64,000 bases of DNA from Planctomycetota bacterium (GTDB lineage: Bacteria; Planctomycetota; UBA1135; GCA-002686595): positions 1-64,000 of the forward strand of contig JAPKBR010000013.1 in assembly GCA_028823345.1 (NCBI GenBank). The letters are read 5' to 3'. Below are positions 53,443 to 62,446 of this stretch, piece after piece. The notes beneath the pieces are model-generated. The model saw nothing but the letters and a program-made list of their open reading frames with translations, had not been told where the DNA came from and did not search any database. The translations under genes and the position numbers were made by a program. The first letter of the stretch is position 1; every line of letters starts with the position of its first letter.

Positions 53443-55383
53443 TCACTTGGTGTAGCCCATCGCATCGAGGGCTTCGCGAGTGGAGCTGCCACCGCCCAGG
53501 AGAGCGGGCTGACGGGTGAGGCCGTGGGCTAGCCAGCGAGCGATACTGTCTTGGAGGTCGGCGGCCCGTTGTTGAGCCTTGGATTCGGGCGCGAGGGGGA
53601 TGGGGTGCTGGGCTTGTGGGTCTTTTTCCAGGTCAAAGTACCAGCGTACCTCGGGGAGTGGATCGCGGCCCGTGCGAGGAGCGTCCGCGGGAGGGGCCCA
53701 GATGAGCAGATCTTTGTGGGTGCGCACCGCGTGCATGTCGCGGTTGGGGGAAAAGCCTCCGTTGGGATCGCGCACGATGCCGAGGCTGGTGGTGGAAAAA
53801 AGTGGGCGCGAGGCAGCGGCCTCGAGGGCGATCGGATCGAGCAGATCGGTGCCCTCAATCGGGCTGGCGGGGTCGATCCAGCGGGTGAGCAGGGTGTCGA
53901 ACAGGTGGCGGTTTTCGGCGCGCTCGGTGATGACCTTTCCCTTGGGCACTCCCGGGCCGGCCATGATCAGGGGCACGGCCATCAGTTCCCGGTGTAGTTG
54001 GTTCCCGTGGTAGAGCATGCCGTGGTCCAGGAACTCTTCACCGTGATCGCTGGTGAGCACAAAAAGGGTACGGTCACTCAAGCCAAGCTGAGCGATGTGA
54101 TCGATGATTGCTCCCACGGCGGCATCGGACTCGGTCACGGTGGCTTCGTAGACCAAGCGAGCCTTTTGGGTTAGGGCCTTGATTGGGGCGGGGTCTGTTT
54201 CTTTGCCGCTCAAGCGTTGACCAAACAGGCGGCGTAACTCGGCCCCGTCCTTGGGCCCTTGGAAGTCGCCATCGGTTAGGTGTTGGAAGGCTTCGCTCGG
54301 TTCGTATTGGTGGGGATCGGTCAGGTGCACGTAGGCGAAGAATCGGTAGTCCGCCACGGAGTCGATCCAATCCACCGCATCCCCGGCTAAGACTTCCCCA
54401 TGGGCCCAGTCGTAGGTCTTGAAGCTCTCAAACCCCTGGTCAAAGTCCTTATCCGGGTGCACCAGGGGATTGGCTGAGAAGGCTCCGGTGGTCCAACCCG
54501 CCTTTTGTAGATGCTCCGGCAAGGTCTCGAAATCCTGGGCCAGGTAGCAGGCTTCGTAACTCAACAAGCCATGTTCGGCGGGGCTCAAACCAGTCAACAG
54601 GGACGCGGTTGAGGGCCAGGTCCAAGGGGAGGAGGCCCAGCCATTGTTGAATCGGGTGCCCGCCGAGGCGAGGGCGTCGATCCGGGGTGAAATGGGTTTT
54701 TCGAAGCCGTAACAACCCAGGTGATCGCTGCGCAGGGTGTCGATCACAAGAAACACAATGTTGGGTTGCTCGATGGTCGCTTGGGTGCGCGGGCGCTTTC
54801 GGCTGCGCACGACTTCGAGCAGGGCGAAGGCCGCGTGTACGGGTCCCTCACCCCTGATCCGTTCTGTGCTTAAGGTCAGGGTTTCGTATCCGGCCAAGGG
54901 GATCAAGGGTGCCCGAGTCCAGGATCGTTCTCCACGACTCACCTCTGGACCATAGGCCAAGGTTGACTCGAACAAGACTTCTTCCCCGGCGCGCACTTGG
55001 AAACGAATCGTGCCCTCCGTTGGCCCCTGATAATCCTCCCGATCAAAACCCACTGCTAAACGCAGGGACGCATCCTTGTGATCCGCTTGAACCGCTAACT
55101 CCAGGGAGGCATGGGGCCCCATGTCCAAACAAGGCAAGGGACTCGAGTCCAGTTGGCGCCGTTTGGAAGGGGCAAGAGTCGTGGGTTCAATTGCCCTTTG
55201 CCCCTCTTGGGTCAAAGGGCCCCGACCCACATCCTGGCTGACCCAGGAAAGCAGGACCTCTTCCATGATCATCTGCTCTGGGGATTCGGGGGGCTTGTTC
55301 CCTTGACCGCAACTGGCCAGGAGGCCGGCCACCAAGGCGCAGGCGAGAGCGGATCGATTCCTACAATCGGTACCAGCGCTCAC
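53443..55383 (-). CDS. Sulfatase-like lipoprotein with Thr nucleophile (not FGly)
   Basis: An exported lipoprotein of about 646 residues in the alkaline phosphatase/sulfatase superfamily. GTG 55383 overlaps the upstream stop (GTGA) and gives a signal with lipobox LLASC. A beta-sandwich-like region precedes the hydrolase domain from about residue 205: VIDTLRSDHLGCYG (metal Asp), SSPWTWPSTASLLTG, LTSDHGEEFLDHG (Asp-His). The signature C/S-x-P-x-R is T255-W-P-S-T259, so neither the formylglycine Cys/Ser nor the Arg is present. Thr nucleophiles are used by phosphoethanolamine transferases and alkaline phosphatase relatives, so a phospho-hydrolase or transferase is more likely than a sulfatase. 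It is the last gene of a glycan operon. Confidence 0.88.
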   Translation of the reverse strand: MSAGTDCRNRSALACALVAGLLASCGQGNKPPESPEQMIMEEVLLSWVSQDVGRGPLTQEGQRAIEPTTLAPSKRRQLDSSPLPCLDMGPHASLELAVQADHKDASLRLAVGFDREDYQGPTEGTIRFQVRAGEEVLFESTLAYGPEVSRGERSWTRAPLIPLAGYETLTLSTERIRGEGPVHAAFALLEVVRSRKRPRTQATIEQPNIVFLVIDTLRSDHLGCYGFEKPISPRIDALASAGTRFNNGWASSPWTWPSTASLLTGLSPAEHGLLSYEACYLAQDFETLPEHLQKAGWTTGAFSANPLVHPDKDFDQGFESFKTYDWAHGEVLAGDAVDWIDSVADYRFFAYVHLTDPHQYEPSEAFQHLTDGDFQGPKDGAELRRLFGQRLSGKETDPAPIKALTQKARLVYEATVTESDAAVGAIIDHIAQLGLSDRTLFVLTSDHGEEFLDHGMLYHGNQLHRELMAVPLIMAGPGVPKGKVITERAENRHLFDTLLTRWIDPASPIEGTDLLDPIALEAAASRPLFSTTSLGIVRDPNGGFSPNRDMHAVRTHKDLLIWAPPADAPRTGRDPLPEVRWYFDLEKDPQAQHPIPLAPESKAQQRAADLQDSIARWLAHGLTRQPALLGGGSSTREALDAMGYTK

Positions 55384-57173
55384 TGGAAGAAAGCCTCCCA
55401 GTCCCTGAACTGGTCCAGGATTTGGGGTTTTGCCACCACGATGCGTGCAGGATGCCAAGTGGTGTACCACTCCCAATTTACGTCCAGGGGTCCAAAGATA
55501 TGGGCCGTGCTTCCGGGTAGGTTGGAACCCAAGAGTTCCAGATTGCCCCCGCGCGCCACATGGGCCGGACGGAAAGCAATCAGGTCGGTGGTGATGTTGG
55601 AATCCGTAAGGCAGTGGGACGGGAGTTCGCCCAGGTAAGTCCTGAGTTCGCCGGCTAATTCGGGGGTCAAGAGGATCGGTTCTTCGTTGCTGTTGATCCA
55701 CTCCGCAAAGCTTGCGATGGGGGCAACCGGGGTTTCAATGCTGCGTGCGCTGGCCTCCTGGCGCATTCCCCCCGGGATGGCGAGGAGCGCGGCAAAGCAA
55801 AGGGGCAAGGCCTTTGGGTAGCGCGCCCAGCGTCCCAGCCAAACGGCACCCTGGGCGGCGAAGAGCACGCCAAAGGGCAAAAACAAGAGCATGTTGCGGG
55901 CAAAGAAAACCCGCTGACCGCTGAAGATCAGGGCCAAAAGGAAAGGGACCGTGACCAGCAGGGCTAACTCTCTTGGCTTGCGTCTTGCCCAGACGACCAT
56001 GCCGCAAAATACCAGCAACGAGAACATGGCCGCCAATGATGCATGGCCCGAGCCTAAGACGCGTCCTAAGTAGTTCATGATCAGGCCCAGGTGGGAGATG
56101 CCCGATTGCACCGTGTAGCCGTAAGCCCCGAGGCCATAGTGTTCGACTTCCCACAAAACATCGCGCAGGAACAACTGGGGCTCAACCAAACAGCCCGGAG
56201 TGATGGCGATGAAGGTTGCGGTCATGCTCAAGAGCAGGACGGGGATCTCATCGGCCGAGTGGGACTTGCGCCGGTTCCACGCACTTACGAGCAAGGGCAA
56301 GAGTAAGATTCCACCGGTGTACTTGGTGCTAATCGCCGCGCCTAGAGCGATGGCCGCGGGCACCAAACTGCCTCCGGTGCGCCGGGCGCGGAGCAAGAGC
56401 CACAGGTAGAGGGACGCGAATTGCACCAGCACAGGGTCCGGTGCAATCCAGCGCGCGTGGTAGGCAAACTCCCATGATGTGCCCATGGCCAAGGCCGCCC
56501 AAAGCCCCCCTAGGGTTCCTAGGGTCTCGCGCCCAGCGAGGAAAATCCACAGCAATGCCAGGGTGGCCAGGCCCAGAAATATCTTTCTTTGACGTTGAAT
56601 GAAACGCGCTGATCCGACCCGTTCCTTAAGGCCCTCGGTAGGAATGTTGAGGCCCTTGATCTCTTCGCCCACTCGCCGTTCATGGCGGATTTGCATCTGG
56701 CTCCAGGGAATACTGGTTAGCTCTGGGGCCAATGCCGCGACCGACAGCATGAAGGTCATGGAGGGGTAGTTGTACCAGCCAGGTAGCAGGCGTCCATCGT
56801 CAAGTGCGTGCTCCAGGTTCTGCTGGTGCAGTGGGTCGTCCCAGTACTTGCCGAAATTGAGCCCCCGGGAACCGGTCCAGGCGAACCAGCACATAATCAG
56901 CAGCACCAACCAGCCCCAGTGTCGGTTCAGATTAGCGGGTGGTCCGATGGGGGAGTCGATCTCCGGGACTGACGCCGAGGCGTCGGGCTGGGTAGGCTCC
57001 AATGGGCCTTCGGCGGAGGGGGCCTTTGGAGGATTCAGGGGAGGGTTCATGAGAAGTGTTTCGGGAGGAGATTCGTTCTCCATCGGATTCTTTTGGGTTG
57101 GCTTCCCGTGGCCCGGATTGTCCTTGTGACGCCCGTCTGGCTCCGGCAGATCGATCGGTTCGCTTCCACTCAT
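55380..57173 (-). CDS. GT-C membrane glycosyltransferase (GT39/ArnT-like)
   Basis: A 597-residue protein with about ten transmembrane helices and an acidic Pro-rich cytoplasmic N-tail of about 85 residues. The first loop after helix 1 contains FGKYWDDPLHQQ, matching the catalytic Asp pair region of GT-C enzymes (PMT/ArnT), which use polyprenyl-phosphate sugars and add them to surface acceptors. A later acidic/aromatic-rich region (FARNMLLFLPFGVLF) resembles the family C-terminus. Its gene starts 12 bases after the NTP-transferase/GT2 fusion stops and overlaps the sulfatase-like start, so the three form one operon. Donor and acceptor are unknown. Confidence 0.86.
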   Translation of the reverse strand: MSGSEPIDLPEPDGRHKDNPGHGKPTQKNPMENESPPETLLMNPPLNPPKAPSAEGPLEPTQPDASASVPEIDSPIGPPANLNRHWGWLVLLIMCWFAWTGSRGLNFGKYWDDPLHQQNLEHALDDGRLLPGWYNYPSMTFMLSVAALAPELTSIPWSQMQIRHERRVGEEIKGLNIPTEGLKERVGSARFIQRQRKIFLGLATLALLWIFLAGRETLGTLGGLWAALAMGTSWEFAYHARWIAPDPVLVQFASLYLWLLLRARRTGGSLVPAAIALGAAISTKYTGGILLLPLLVSAWNRRKSHSADEIPVLLLSMTATFIAITPGCLVEPQLFLRDVLWEVEHYGLGAYGYTVQSGISHLGLIMNYLGRVLGSGHASLAAMFSLLVFCGMVVWARRKPRELALLVTVPFLLALIFSGQRVFFARNMLLFLPFGVLFAAQGAVWLGRWARYPKALPLCFAALLAIPGGMRQEASARSIETPVAPIASFAEWINSNEEPILLTPELAGELRTYLGELPSHCLTDSNITTDLIAFRPAHVARGGNLELLGSNLPGSTAHIFGPLDVNWEWYTTWHPARIVVAKPQILDQFRDWEAFFQ

Positions 57174-57185
57174 GATGTAATCAGC

Positions 57186-58619
57186 CTAGCCGCCAAAGCG
57201 CTTAGCGAGGATCAAACGCAGCATACGTAGGGCGGTCTTGGAAACGTGAAAAAACCCAGCGGAGTGTTTGGATTCTCCGCCTACACGGGCGTGGTAGCTG
57301 ATCGGAATCTCGATCACCCGCAGGCGCGCGCGCAGGGCCTCGATCATCATTTCGGGGCTGAATTCCGGGCCCGTGTGGGTTGCCTGGGTGCGGATCTTGG
57401 TCCAAGTGGTTTTCCAAAGGGCGCGGTAGGTGCAGCCCACATCTGTGAAACGTGGCTCTTGGCCCCACCACAGGACTTCGATCAGCTTGCCCACTACAAT
57501 GTTGCCCAGGCGCAGGATCCCGCCCATGTTGGAGCCTTGTTCGATCATCTCGCGAGTGGTGCGAGTGCCCATCACCATGTCTGCGTCTTTCAAGAATTCC
57601 AGGAATTTGCCGACGTCCTTGGAGCGAAAGGAGTGATCCGCTTCGGTGATGATCAGGATGTCGCCACGGGCGTGATCGAGGCCCCATTGGATCGTGTCCC
57701 CATAACCTGTCTGGGTAACGGTTTCTACCCTGGCGCCCGCTTCCCGGGCTAGTTCCGCCGTGCGATCGGTGGAGGAATTATCCACCACTAACACTTCGTC
57801 CACATGCCCCACGAAGTCGCGCACCACGTGGGCAATCGAATCTTCCTCGTTGTAGGCCGGAATCACCAGGCTAGTGGTAAAGCTCGCGAACTGCTTGGTG
57901 CGGGCCAGGTGGTTGGCGGTGTGGTGGTCTTCGAGGGTGTTCACATTGAGGTAGTCTCCGCCGAGCTCGAAGGGCAGCACCGTCAGCCCTTCCCGCGCTG
58001 CTTCACGGATCACGTCGGTCAATTCCACCCGCCCGCTGCGAGGGTTTGGGGCCGTGCTTCGAATGCGCTCAAACAAACTTGGCTGAAAGGCATAGGTGCC
58101 GCAGCCAAGTAAATCCCCGCTGGGGTGCTCTGGCTTTTCCTCCAAATCTACGATGCGTCCATCGTCAATCGTCAGGCAGTAGTTCTTTGTGATGCGTCGT
58201 GCATCCGGAGTGCGGTGCACTGCACACCAAGCGAACCAGTCGGTGTCTGTTGGCCGCAGCTTTGAATGTCCCGAGTTGAGGTAAAGCTCGTCCCCCAAAA
58301 CCGTCACAAAAGGCCGATCCAAAAAAGGTTCCGCCAGCAAAATGCCCCGGGCCAACCCGATCTTTGGGTCCTCGCAACGCACATAGGTGAGCTGGACCCC
58401 AAGGCGCTCTCCATTTCCCAGGTGCTCTTCAATCATCGAGCCGAGATGCCCGGTGATGATGACGATTTGTTTGATCCCAAAATCGTCCCGCAGAATCTCC
58501 ACGTTGCGCTCGATAATCGGCGTGCCCGCGATCTCCAGCATCACCTTGGGCATCCAGGTGGTCGCCGGATAGGCGCGCACGCCCTCGCCGGCGGCGGGGA
58601 TTAGGCCAAGTTCGAACAT
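57186..58619 (-). CDS. Fusion: sugar nucleotidyltransferase plus GT2 polyprenyl-phosphate glycosyltransferase
   Basis: A 477-residue two-domain protein. Residues 1-240 are a sugar-1-phosphate nucleotidyltransferase with the signature IPAAGEGVRAYPATTWMPK followed by MLEIAGTPIIERN and a CAVHRTPDARR substrate region. Residues 248-477 are a GT2 glycosyltransferase of the dolichol-phosphate-mannose-synthase type: LVIPAYNEEDSI, VLVVDNSSTDRTAELA, the metal-site region EADHSF and GCTYRALWKT. The combination implies one polypeptide makes the NDP-sugar and transfers it to polyprenyl phosphate. It is the first gene of the minus-strand glycan operon; a divergent methylmalonyl-CoA gene starts 239 bases away. 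Sugar identity is unknown. Confidence 0.93.
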   Translation of the reverse strand: MFELGLIPAAGEGVRAYPATTWMPKVMLEIAGTPIIERNVEILRDDFGIKQIVIITGHLGSMIEEHLGNGERLGVQLTYVRCEDPKIGLARGILLAEPFLDRPFVTVLGDELYLNSGHSKLRPTDTDWFAWCAVHRTPDARRITKNYCLTIDDGRIVDLEEKPEHPSGDLLGCGTYAFQPSLFERIRSTAPNPRSGRVELTDVIREAAREGLTVLPFELGGDYLNVNTLEDHHTANHLARTKQFASFTTSLVIPAYNEEDSIAHVVRDFVGHVDEVLVVDNSSTDRTAELAREAGARVETVTQTGYGDTIQWGLDHARGDILIITEADHSFRSKDVGKFLEFLKDADMVMGTRTTREMIEQGSNMGGILRLGNIVVGKLIEVLWWGQEPRFTDVGCTYRALWKTTWTKIRTQATHTGPEFSPEMMIEALRARLRVIEIPISYHARVGGESKHSAGFFHVSKTALRMLRLILAKRFGG

Positions 58620-58858
58620 TCTTTATTTGGGGGAGGGTGGGGTCGTGCCCCAGCATAACGACTTGGACTATGCGATTGCAGCTAGCGTGTGGGCTAGGGG
58701 GCTGGCTTGCTTCAACTGGCCAGCAGTTGCGTTTTCCGTCGGTGGGTGACTCCGGAGAGACTTGCGCGGCCGGCCAGCGATTCAATCCATCTCCCCCCAC
58801 GCCCCCAAGGGCCCATCCGAGGCTAGAATGCGCGCTCTTCTGACCCGAGAAGAGCCCC

Positions 58859-59293
58859 TTGGAAATCCCCCAATCACTCAAAGGTGTGGTTTGCGCCCTG
58901 CACCACCTGGCCATCGTGGTCCCTGACCTGGGGGCCGCGCGGGGTTTGTATGAGGGCGTACTGGGCTTGGCTGCGGGCCAGGTGGAGTACGTGGCGGACC
59001 AGAAGGTCAATGTGCTGGTGCTGATGGCGGGGGGACAACGCATCGAATTGGTGGAACCGGTGGGGGAAGACTCGCCGGTGGCCAAGTTCATCGAACGCAA
59101 GGGGGGTGGGCTGCACCACTTGGCTTGGCGGGTGACGGACCTGGATCAGGCGCTCGGGATATTGAAGGGGCGCGGGGTGCGCCTGATTGATCAGGAGCCA
59201 CGCCAGGGAGCCCACCACACGCGCATCGCATTTGTGCATCCAAAAGCCACAGGCGGCGTGTTGATGGAGCTCGTCGAGGACCCCGCCTCCTGA
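58859..59293 (+). CDS. mce: Methylmalonyl-CoA epimerase
   Basis: A 144-residue methylmalonyl-CoA epimerase (VOC/glyoxalase-fold), which interconverts the S and R forms between propionyl-CoA carboxylase and mutase. The metal ligands are visible: ALHHLAIVV near residue 14 (His), [20 protein letters not shown] (Glu), [11 protein letters not shown] (His) and LMELVE (Glu). The start is TTG 58859 (LEIPQSLKG); an alternative GTG at 58886 would still include the first His. The gene is 49 bases upstream of the carboxyltransferase gene, giving an mce-pccB-biotin carboxylase-BCCP operon. Confidence 0.94.
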   Translation: MEIPQSLKGVVCALHHLAIVVPDLGAARGLYEGVLGLAAGQVEYVADQKVNVLVLMAGGQRIELVEPVGEDSPVAKFIERKGGGLHHLAWRVTDLDQALGILKGRGVRLIDQEPRQGAHHTRIAFVHPKATGGVLMELVEDPAS

Positions 59294-59342
59294 CTCGCTG
59301 CCTCGTAGATCATTCACTGTAAAACTGAAACGAACTGATTCC

Positions 59343-60893
59343 ATGTCTGAAGAAACGAAAACTGAGCGACTCTTCTCTATGCGAGCCAAAGCCCAAGCGG
59401 GTGGTGGCCAAAAACGCATCGATGCCCAGCACGAGAAGGGCAAGCTCACCGCTCGCGAGCGGATTGACTTTCTTGTGGATGAAGGATCGTTCGTGGAACT
59501 CGACCGCTTTGTGACCCACCGCTGCACAGACTTTGGCATGGGAGACCAGAAGATCCTTGGGGATGGAGTCGTCACCGGGCACGCATTGATTAAGGGTCGG
59601 CCGGTGTACTTGTTCTCTCAGGACTTCACGGTTTTTGGGGGCAGCTTGTCGGAAACCCATGCTGAGAAAATCTGCAAGATCATGGACTTGGCCACTAAGA
59701 ACGGCGTGCCCGTGATCGCCCTCAAGGACTCAGGAGGCGCGCGTATCCAGGAGGGTGTTTCCAGTCTGGGTGGCTATGCGGAGATTTTCTGGCGGAACAC
59801 CCAAGCTTCGGGGGTCGTGCCCCAGATCTCGGCCATCATGGGGCCGTGCGCAGGAGGTGCTGTTTACAGTCCGGCCCTGACAGATTTTGTGTTCATGGTG
59901 GAAGGTACCTCCTATATGCACATCACGGGACCCGAAGTGGTCAAGACCGTGACCCACGAGGTTGTGACCTCGGAAGAATTGGGCGGCGCGGCAGTGCACG
60001 CGGAAAAATCGGGGGTTTCGCACTTCACCGCCGCTGATGACAAGAGTTGCCTGAACTCGATTCGGGAGCTGCTTTCCTATCTTCCCCTGAATAACGCAGA
60101 GGGGGCGCCCATGGGGTCCTGCGAGGATCCCGCCGACCGTTGCGATGAAGAGTTGGACACGCTTGTGCCCACCGATCCGCAAAAGCCCTACGACATGCAC
60201 CGCATCATCGAGCGTGTGGTGGATGTGGATTCCTTCATGGAGGTCCACGCGGAATATGCGCGCAACATTCTGGTGGGCTTTGCCCGGCTTGGAGGGCGCG
60301 TGGTGGGCATCGTCGCCAACCAGCCGGCAGTGCTGGCTGGTTGCCTCGACATCGCATCGAGCGAAAAAGGTGCGCGCTTCATCCGTTTCTGTGACGCATT
60401 CAACATTCCGATCGTGACTTTTGAAGACGTTCCTGGGTTCTTGCCGGGGACCGACCAGGAATACGCGGGCATCATCCGTCACGGGGCCAAGTTGCTCTAT
60501 GCCTATTGCGAGGCTACGGTGCCCAAGCTGACCGTGATCACCCGTAAGGCCTATGGTGGTGCCTATGACGTGATGGGTTCCAAGCACGTGCGCGCGGATT
60601 TGAATGTGGCCTGGCCCGGTGCGCAAATCGCCGTGATGGGGGCTGCGGGAGCCGCCAACATCATCCATCGGCGTGAGATCGGCGCCTCCGACAAACCCGA
60701 AGAGGTGCTGGCGGAAAAAGCGGCGGAGTACGAAGAGACCTTCAACAATCCCTACCGCGCCGCCGCCCGGGGGTTCATCGATGATGTGATCGAGGCGCGC
60801 ATGACACGACCCTATCTGATCCGCGCCCTCGGTATCCTTGCTAGCAAGCATGAGCCTGGACCCGTCCGTAAGCACGGGAACATTCCGCTCTGA
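59343..60893 (+). CDS. pccB: Propionyl-CoA carboxylase carboxyltransferase (beta) subunit
   Basis: A 516-residue acyl-CoA carboxylase beta subunit transferring CO2 from biotin to acyl-CoA. Signatures include [60 protein letters not shown] and [15 protein letters not shown]. The [13 protein letters not shown] segment carries Asp at the position that in actinobacterial PccB correlates with propionyl-CoA preference, which agrees with the neighbouring epimerase. The ATG at 59343 gives the normal N-terminus ([18 protein letters not shown]). The next gene, biotin carboxylase, begins 26 bases later. Propionyl specificity is therefore probable but not proven. Confidence 0.96.
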   Translation: MSEETKTERLFSMRAKAQAGGGQKRIDAQHEKGKLTARERIDFLVDEGSFVELDRFVTHRCTDFGMGDQKILGDGVVTGHALIKGRPVYLFSQDFTVFGGSLSETHAEKICKIMDLATKNGVPVIALKDSGGARIQEGVSSLGGYAEIFWRNTQASGVVPQISAIMGPCAGGAVYSPALTDFVFMVEGTSYMHITGPEVVKTVTHEVVTSEELGGAAVHAEKSGVSHFTAADDKSCLNSIRELLSYLPLNNAEGAPMGSCEDPADRCDEELDTLVPTDPQKPYDMHRIIERVVDVDSFMEVHAEYARNILVGFARLGGRVVGIVANQPAVLAGCLDIASSEKGARFIRFCDAFNIPIVTFEDVPGFLPGTDQEYAGIIRHGAKLLYAYCEATVPKLTVITRKAYGGAYDVMGSKHVRADLNVAWPGAQIAVMGAAGAANIIHRREIGASDKPEEVLAEKAAEYEETFNNPYRAAARGFIDDVIEARMTRPYLIRALGILASKHEPGPVRKHGNIPL

Positions 60894-60919
60894 TCACCAC
60901 CTCGCAAGAATCAATCCAC

Positions 60920-62446
60920 ATGTTCCAACGCATCCTGATAGCCAACCGCGGCGAGATCGCCCTGCGCGTGATCCGCACCGCCCGAGAAATGGGCATCGAG
61001 TGTGTGGCCGTTCACTCAGCCGACGACACAAAGGCCCTGCATGTGCGCATGGCCCATCGGGCCATTTGCCTTCCGGGGTCGACTCTCGCAGAAAACTATC
61101 TTTGCCCGGAGGCCCTCTTGGAGGCGGCTCGAGTCAGCGGGGCCGAGGCCATTCATCCTGGGTATGGGTTCTTGTCCGAGAACGCGGACTTCGCACGGGC
61201 TGTTGTCGAGGCAGGGCTGGTTTGGATTGGCCCGCCCCCCGAAGCCATCGCTGTGATGGGAGACAAAATCGAGAGCCGGCGGGCCATGGGTGTGGCCAAG
61301 GTGGCTTGTGTCCCTGGAATGACTGATCCCGTGGCCGACCTGGCCGAGGCCCTGTCAGCAGCGGAAGGCATCGGCTACCCGATCGCGATCAAGGCGGCGG
61401 CTGGAGGTGGTGGCAAGGGGATTCGCATCGTGCGTGAGCCGGGGGACTTGGAGTCCGCGTTTAGGGCCGCATCTGGCGAGGCTCTTTCCGCTTTTGGTGA
61501 CGGGCGTTTGTACCTCGAACGCTACTTGGACCAGCCACGGCACGTGGAGATTCAGGTGCTCTTTGATCAGCACGGCAATGGCGTTCACCTGTTCGATCGT
61601 GAGTGTTCGATTCAGCGCCGGCATCAAAAGTTGCTGGAAGAGGCCCCCAGTCCAGCGGTGGACGCTGCCACCCGAGAGGCCATGGGCGCCGTGGCTCTCC
61701 AGGCTGCAGCCCATGTGAATTATCAGGGCGCAGGCACCGTGGAGTTTCTCTGGGCGAAAGGTGAGTTTTTCTTCCTGGAAATGAACACCCGCATTCAGGT
61801 GGAACACCCCATCACAGAAATGATCACCGGGGTGGATCTCGTGCGTCAGCAGTTGCTCGTGGCGGCGGGGGAAAAGCTGGAATTCAGCCAGTCCGACCTG
61901 TCCGTGACCGGCCATTCGATTGAGGTGCGGATCAATGCCGAGGATGCCTTGATGAACTTTCAGCCATGCACCGGAGTGCTGCAGAACCTGCGCGCTCCCG
62001 GTGGTCCCGGGGTGCGATTGGACACGGGTATGTACCGGGGTATGGAAGTGGGCCCAATGTACGATCCCATGTTGGGCAAGCTGGTGGTTTGGGCCGCGGA
62101 TCGGCCCCAAGCTATCGAACGCATGATTCGCGCGATTCAAGAGATGAATGTGGGAGGAGTCAGCACTTCCCTACCCGCGGCTTTGCAGGTCCTCGAGCAC
62201 GAGCGTTTCCGTTCTGGCGACTATGACACTCACTTCTTGGAGGGCCTGACCATCAAGCCTCCCAGCAAGTGGTTGCACTTGGTGGCGGCCGCTGCAGCGA
62301 TTCACCGCCATGATCTGGCGCGCCGAAAAGCCCTCGCTGGCCCGAGCGCTGAGCGCGCTGGTTGGGTGGCCCGTGGACGCAATCAAAATGCGGATCGCGG
62401 CATTCAGGCCAGCCGTTCCACGGGAAACTTTGGAGGCCAAGCATGA
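60920..62446 (+). CDS. accC: Acyl-CoA carboxylase biotin carboxylase subunit
   Basis: A 508-residue biotin carboxylase (ATP-grasp) that carboxylates biotin with bicarbonate and ATP. FQRILIANRGEIALRVIRTA starts the protein, the ATP loop is AAAGGGGKGIRIVR and the catalytic segment FFLEMNTRIQVEHPITE is complete. It is about 60 residues longer than E. coli AccC; the tail (after KWLHLVAAAAAIHRHD) resembles the linker of propionyl-CoA carboxylase alpha chains whose BCCP part has become a separate gene. The stop overlaps the carrier-protein ATG (ATGA), so the two are made together. It may also serve other carboxylases. Confidence 0.95.
   Translation: MFQRILIANRGEIALRVIRTAREMGIECVAVHSADDTKALHVRMAHRAICLPGSTLAENYLCPEALLEAARVSGAEAIHPGYGFLSENADFARAVVEAGLVWIGPPPEAIAVMGDKIESRRAMGVAKVACVPGMTDPVADLAEALSAAEGIGYPIAIKAAAGGGGKGIRIVREPGDLESAFRAASGEALSAFGDGRLYLERYLDQPRHVEIQVLFDQHGNGVHLFDRECSIQRRHQKLLEEAPSPAVDAATREAMGAVALQAAAHVNYQGAGTVEFLWAKGEFFFLEMNTRIQVEHPITEMITGVDLVRQQLLVAAGEKLEFSQSDLSVTGHSIEVRINAEDALMNFQPCTGVLQNLRAPGGPGVRLDTGMYRGMEVGPMYDPMLGKLVVWAADRPQAIERMIRAIQEMNVGGVSTSLPAALQVLEHERFRSGDYDTHFLEGLTIKPPSKWLHLVAAAAAIHRHDLARRKALAGPSAERAGWVARGRNQNADRGIQASRSTGNFGGQA

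Noticed and set aside
53443-55383. Pairing of the sulfatase-like protein with the SUMF1-like protein as sulfatase plus activating enzyme
   Set aside because: The sulfatase-like protein lacks the Cys/Ser that such an enzyme would convert, and the SUMF1-like protein lacks one catalytic Cys, so the tempting link fails on both sides.
59730-60875. 381-codon minus-strand frame inside pccB
   Set aside because: Antisense of a secure carboxyltransferase gene; composition is typical of a shadow frame.
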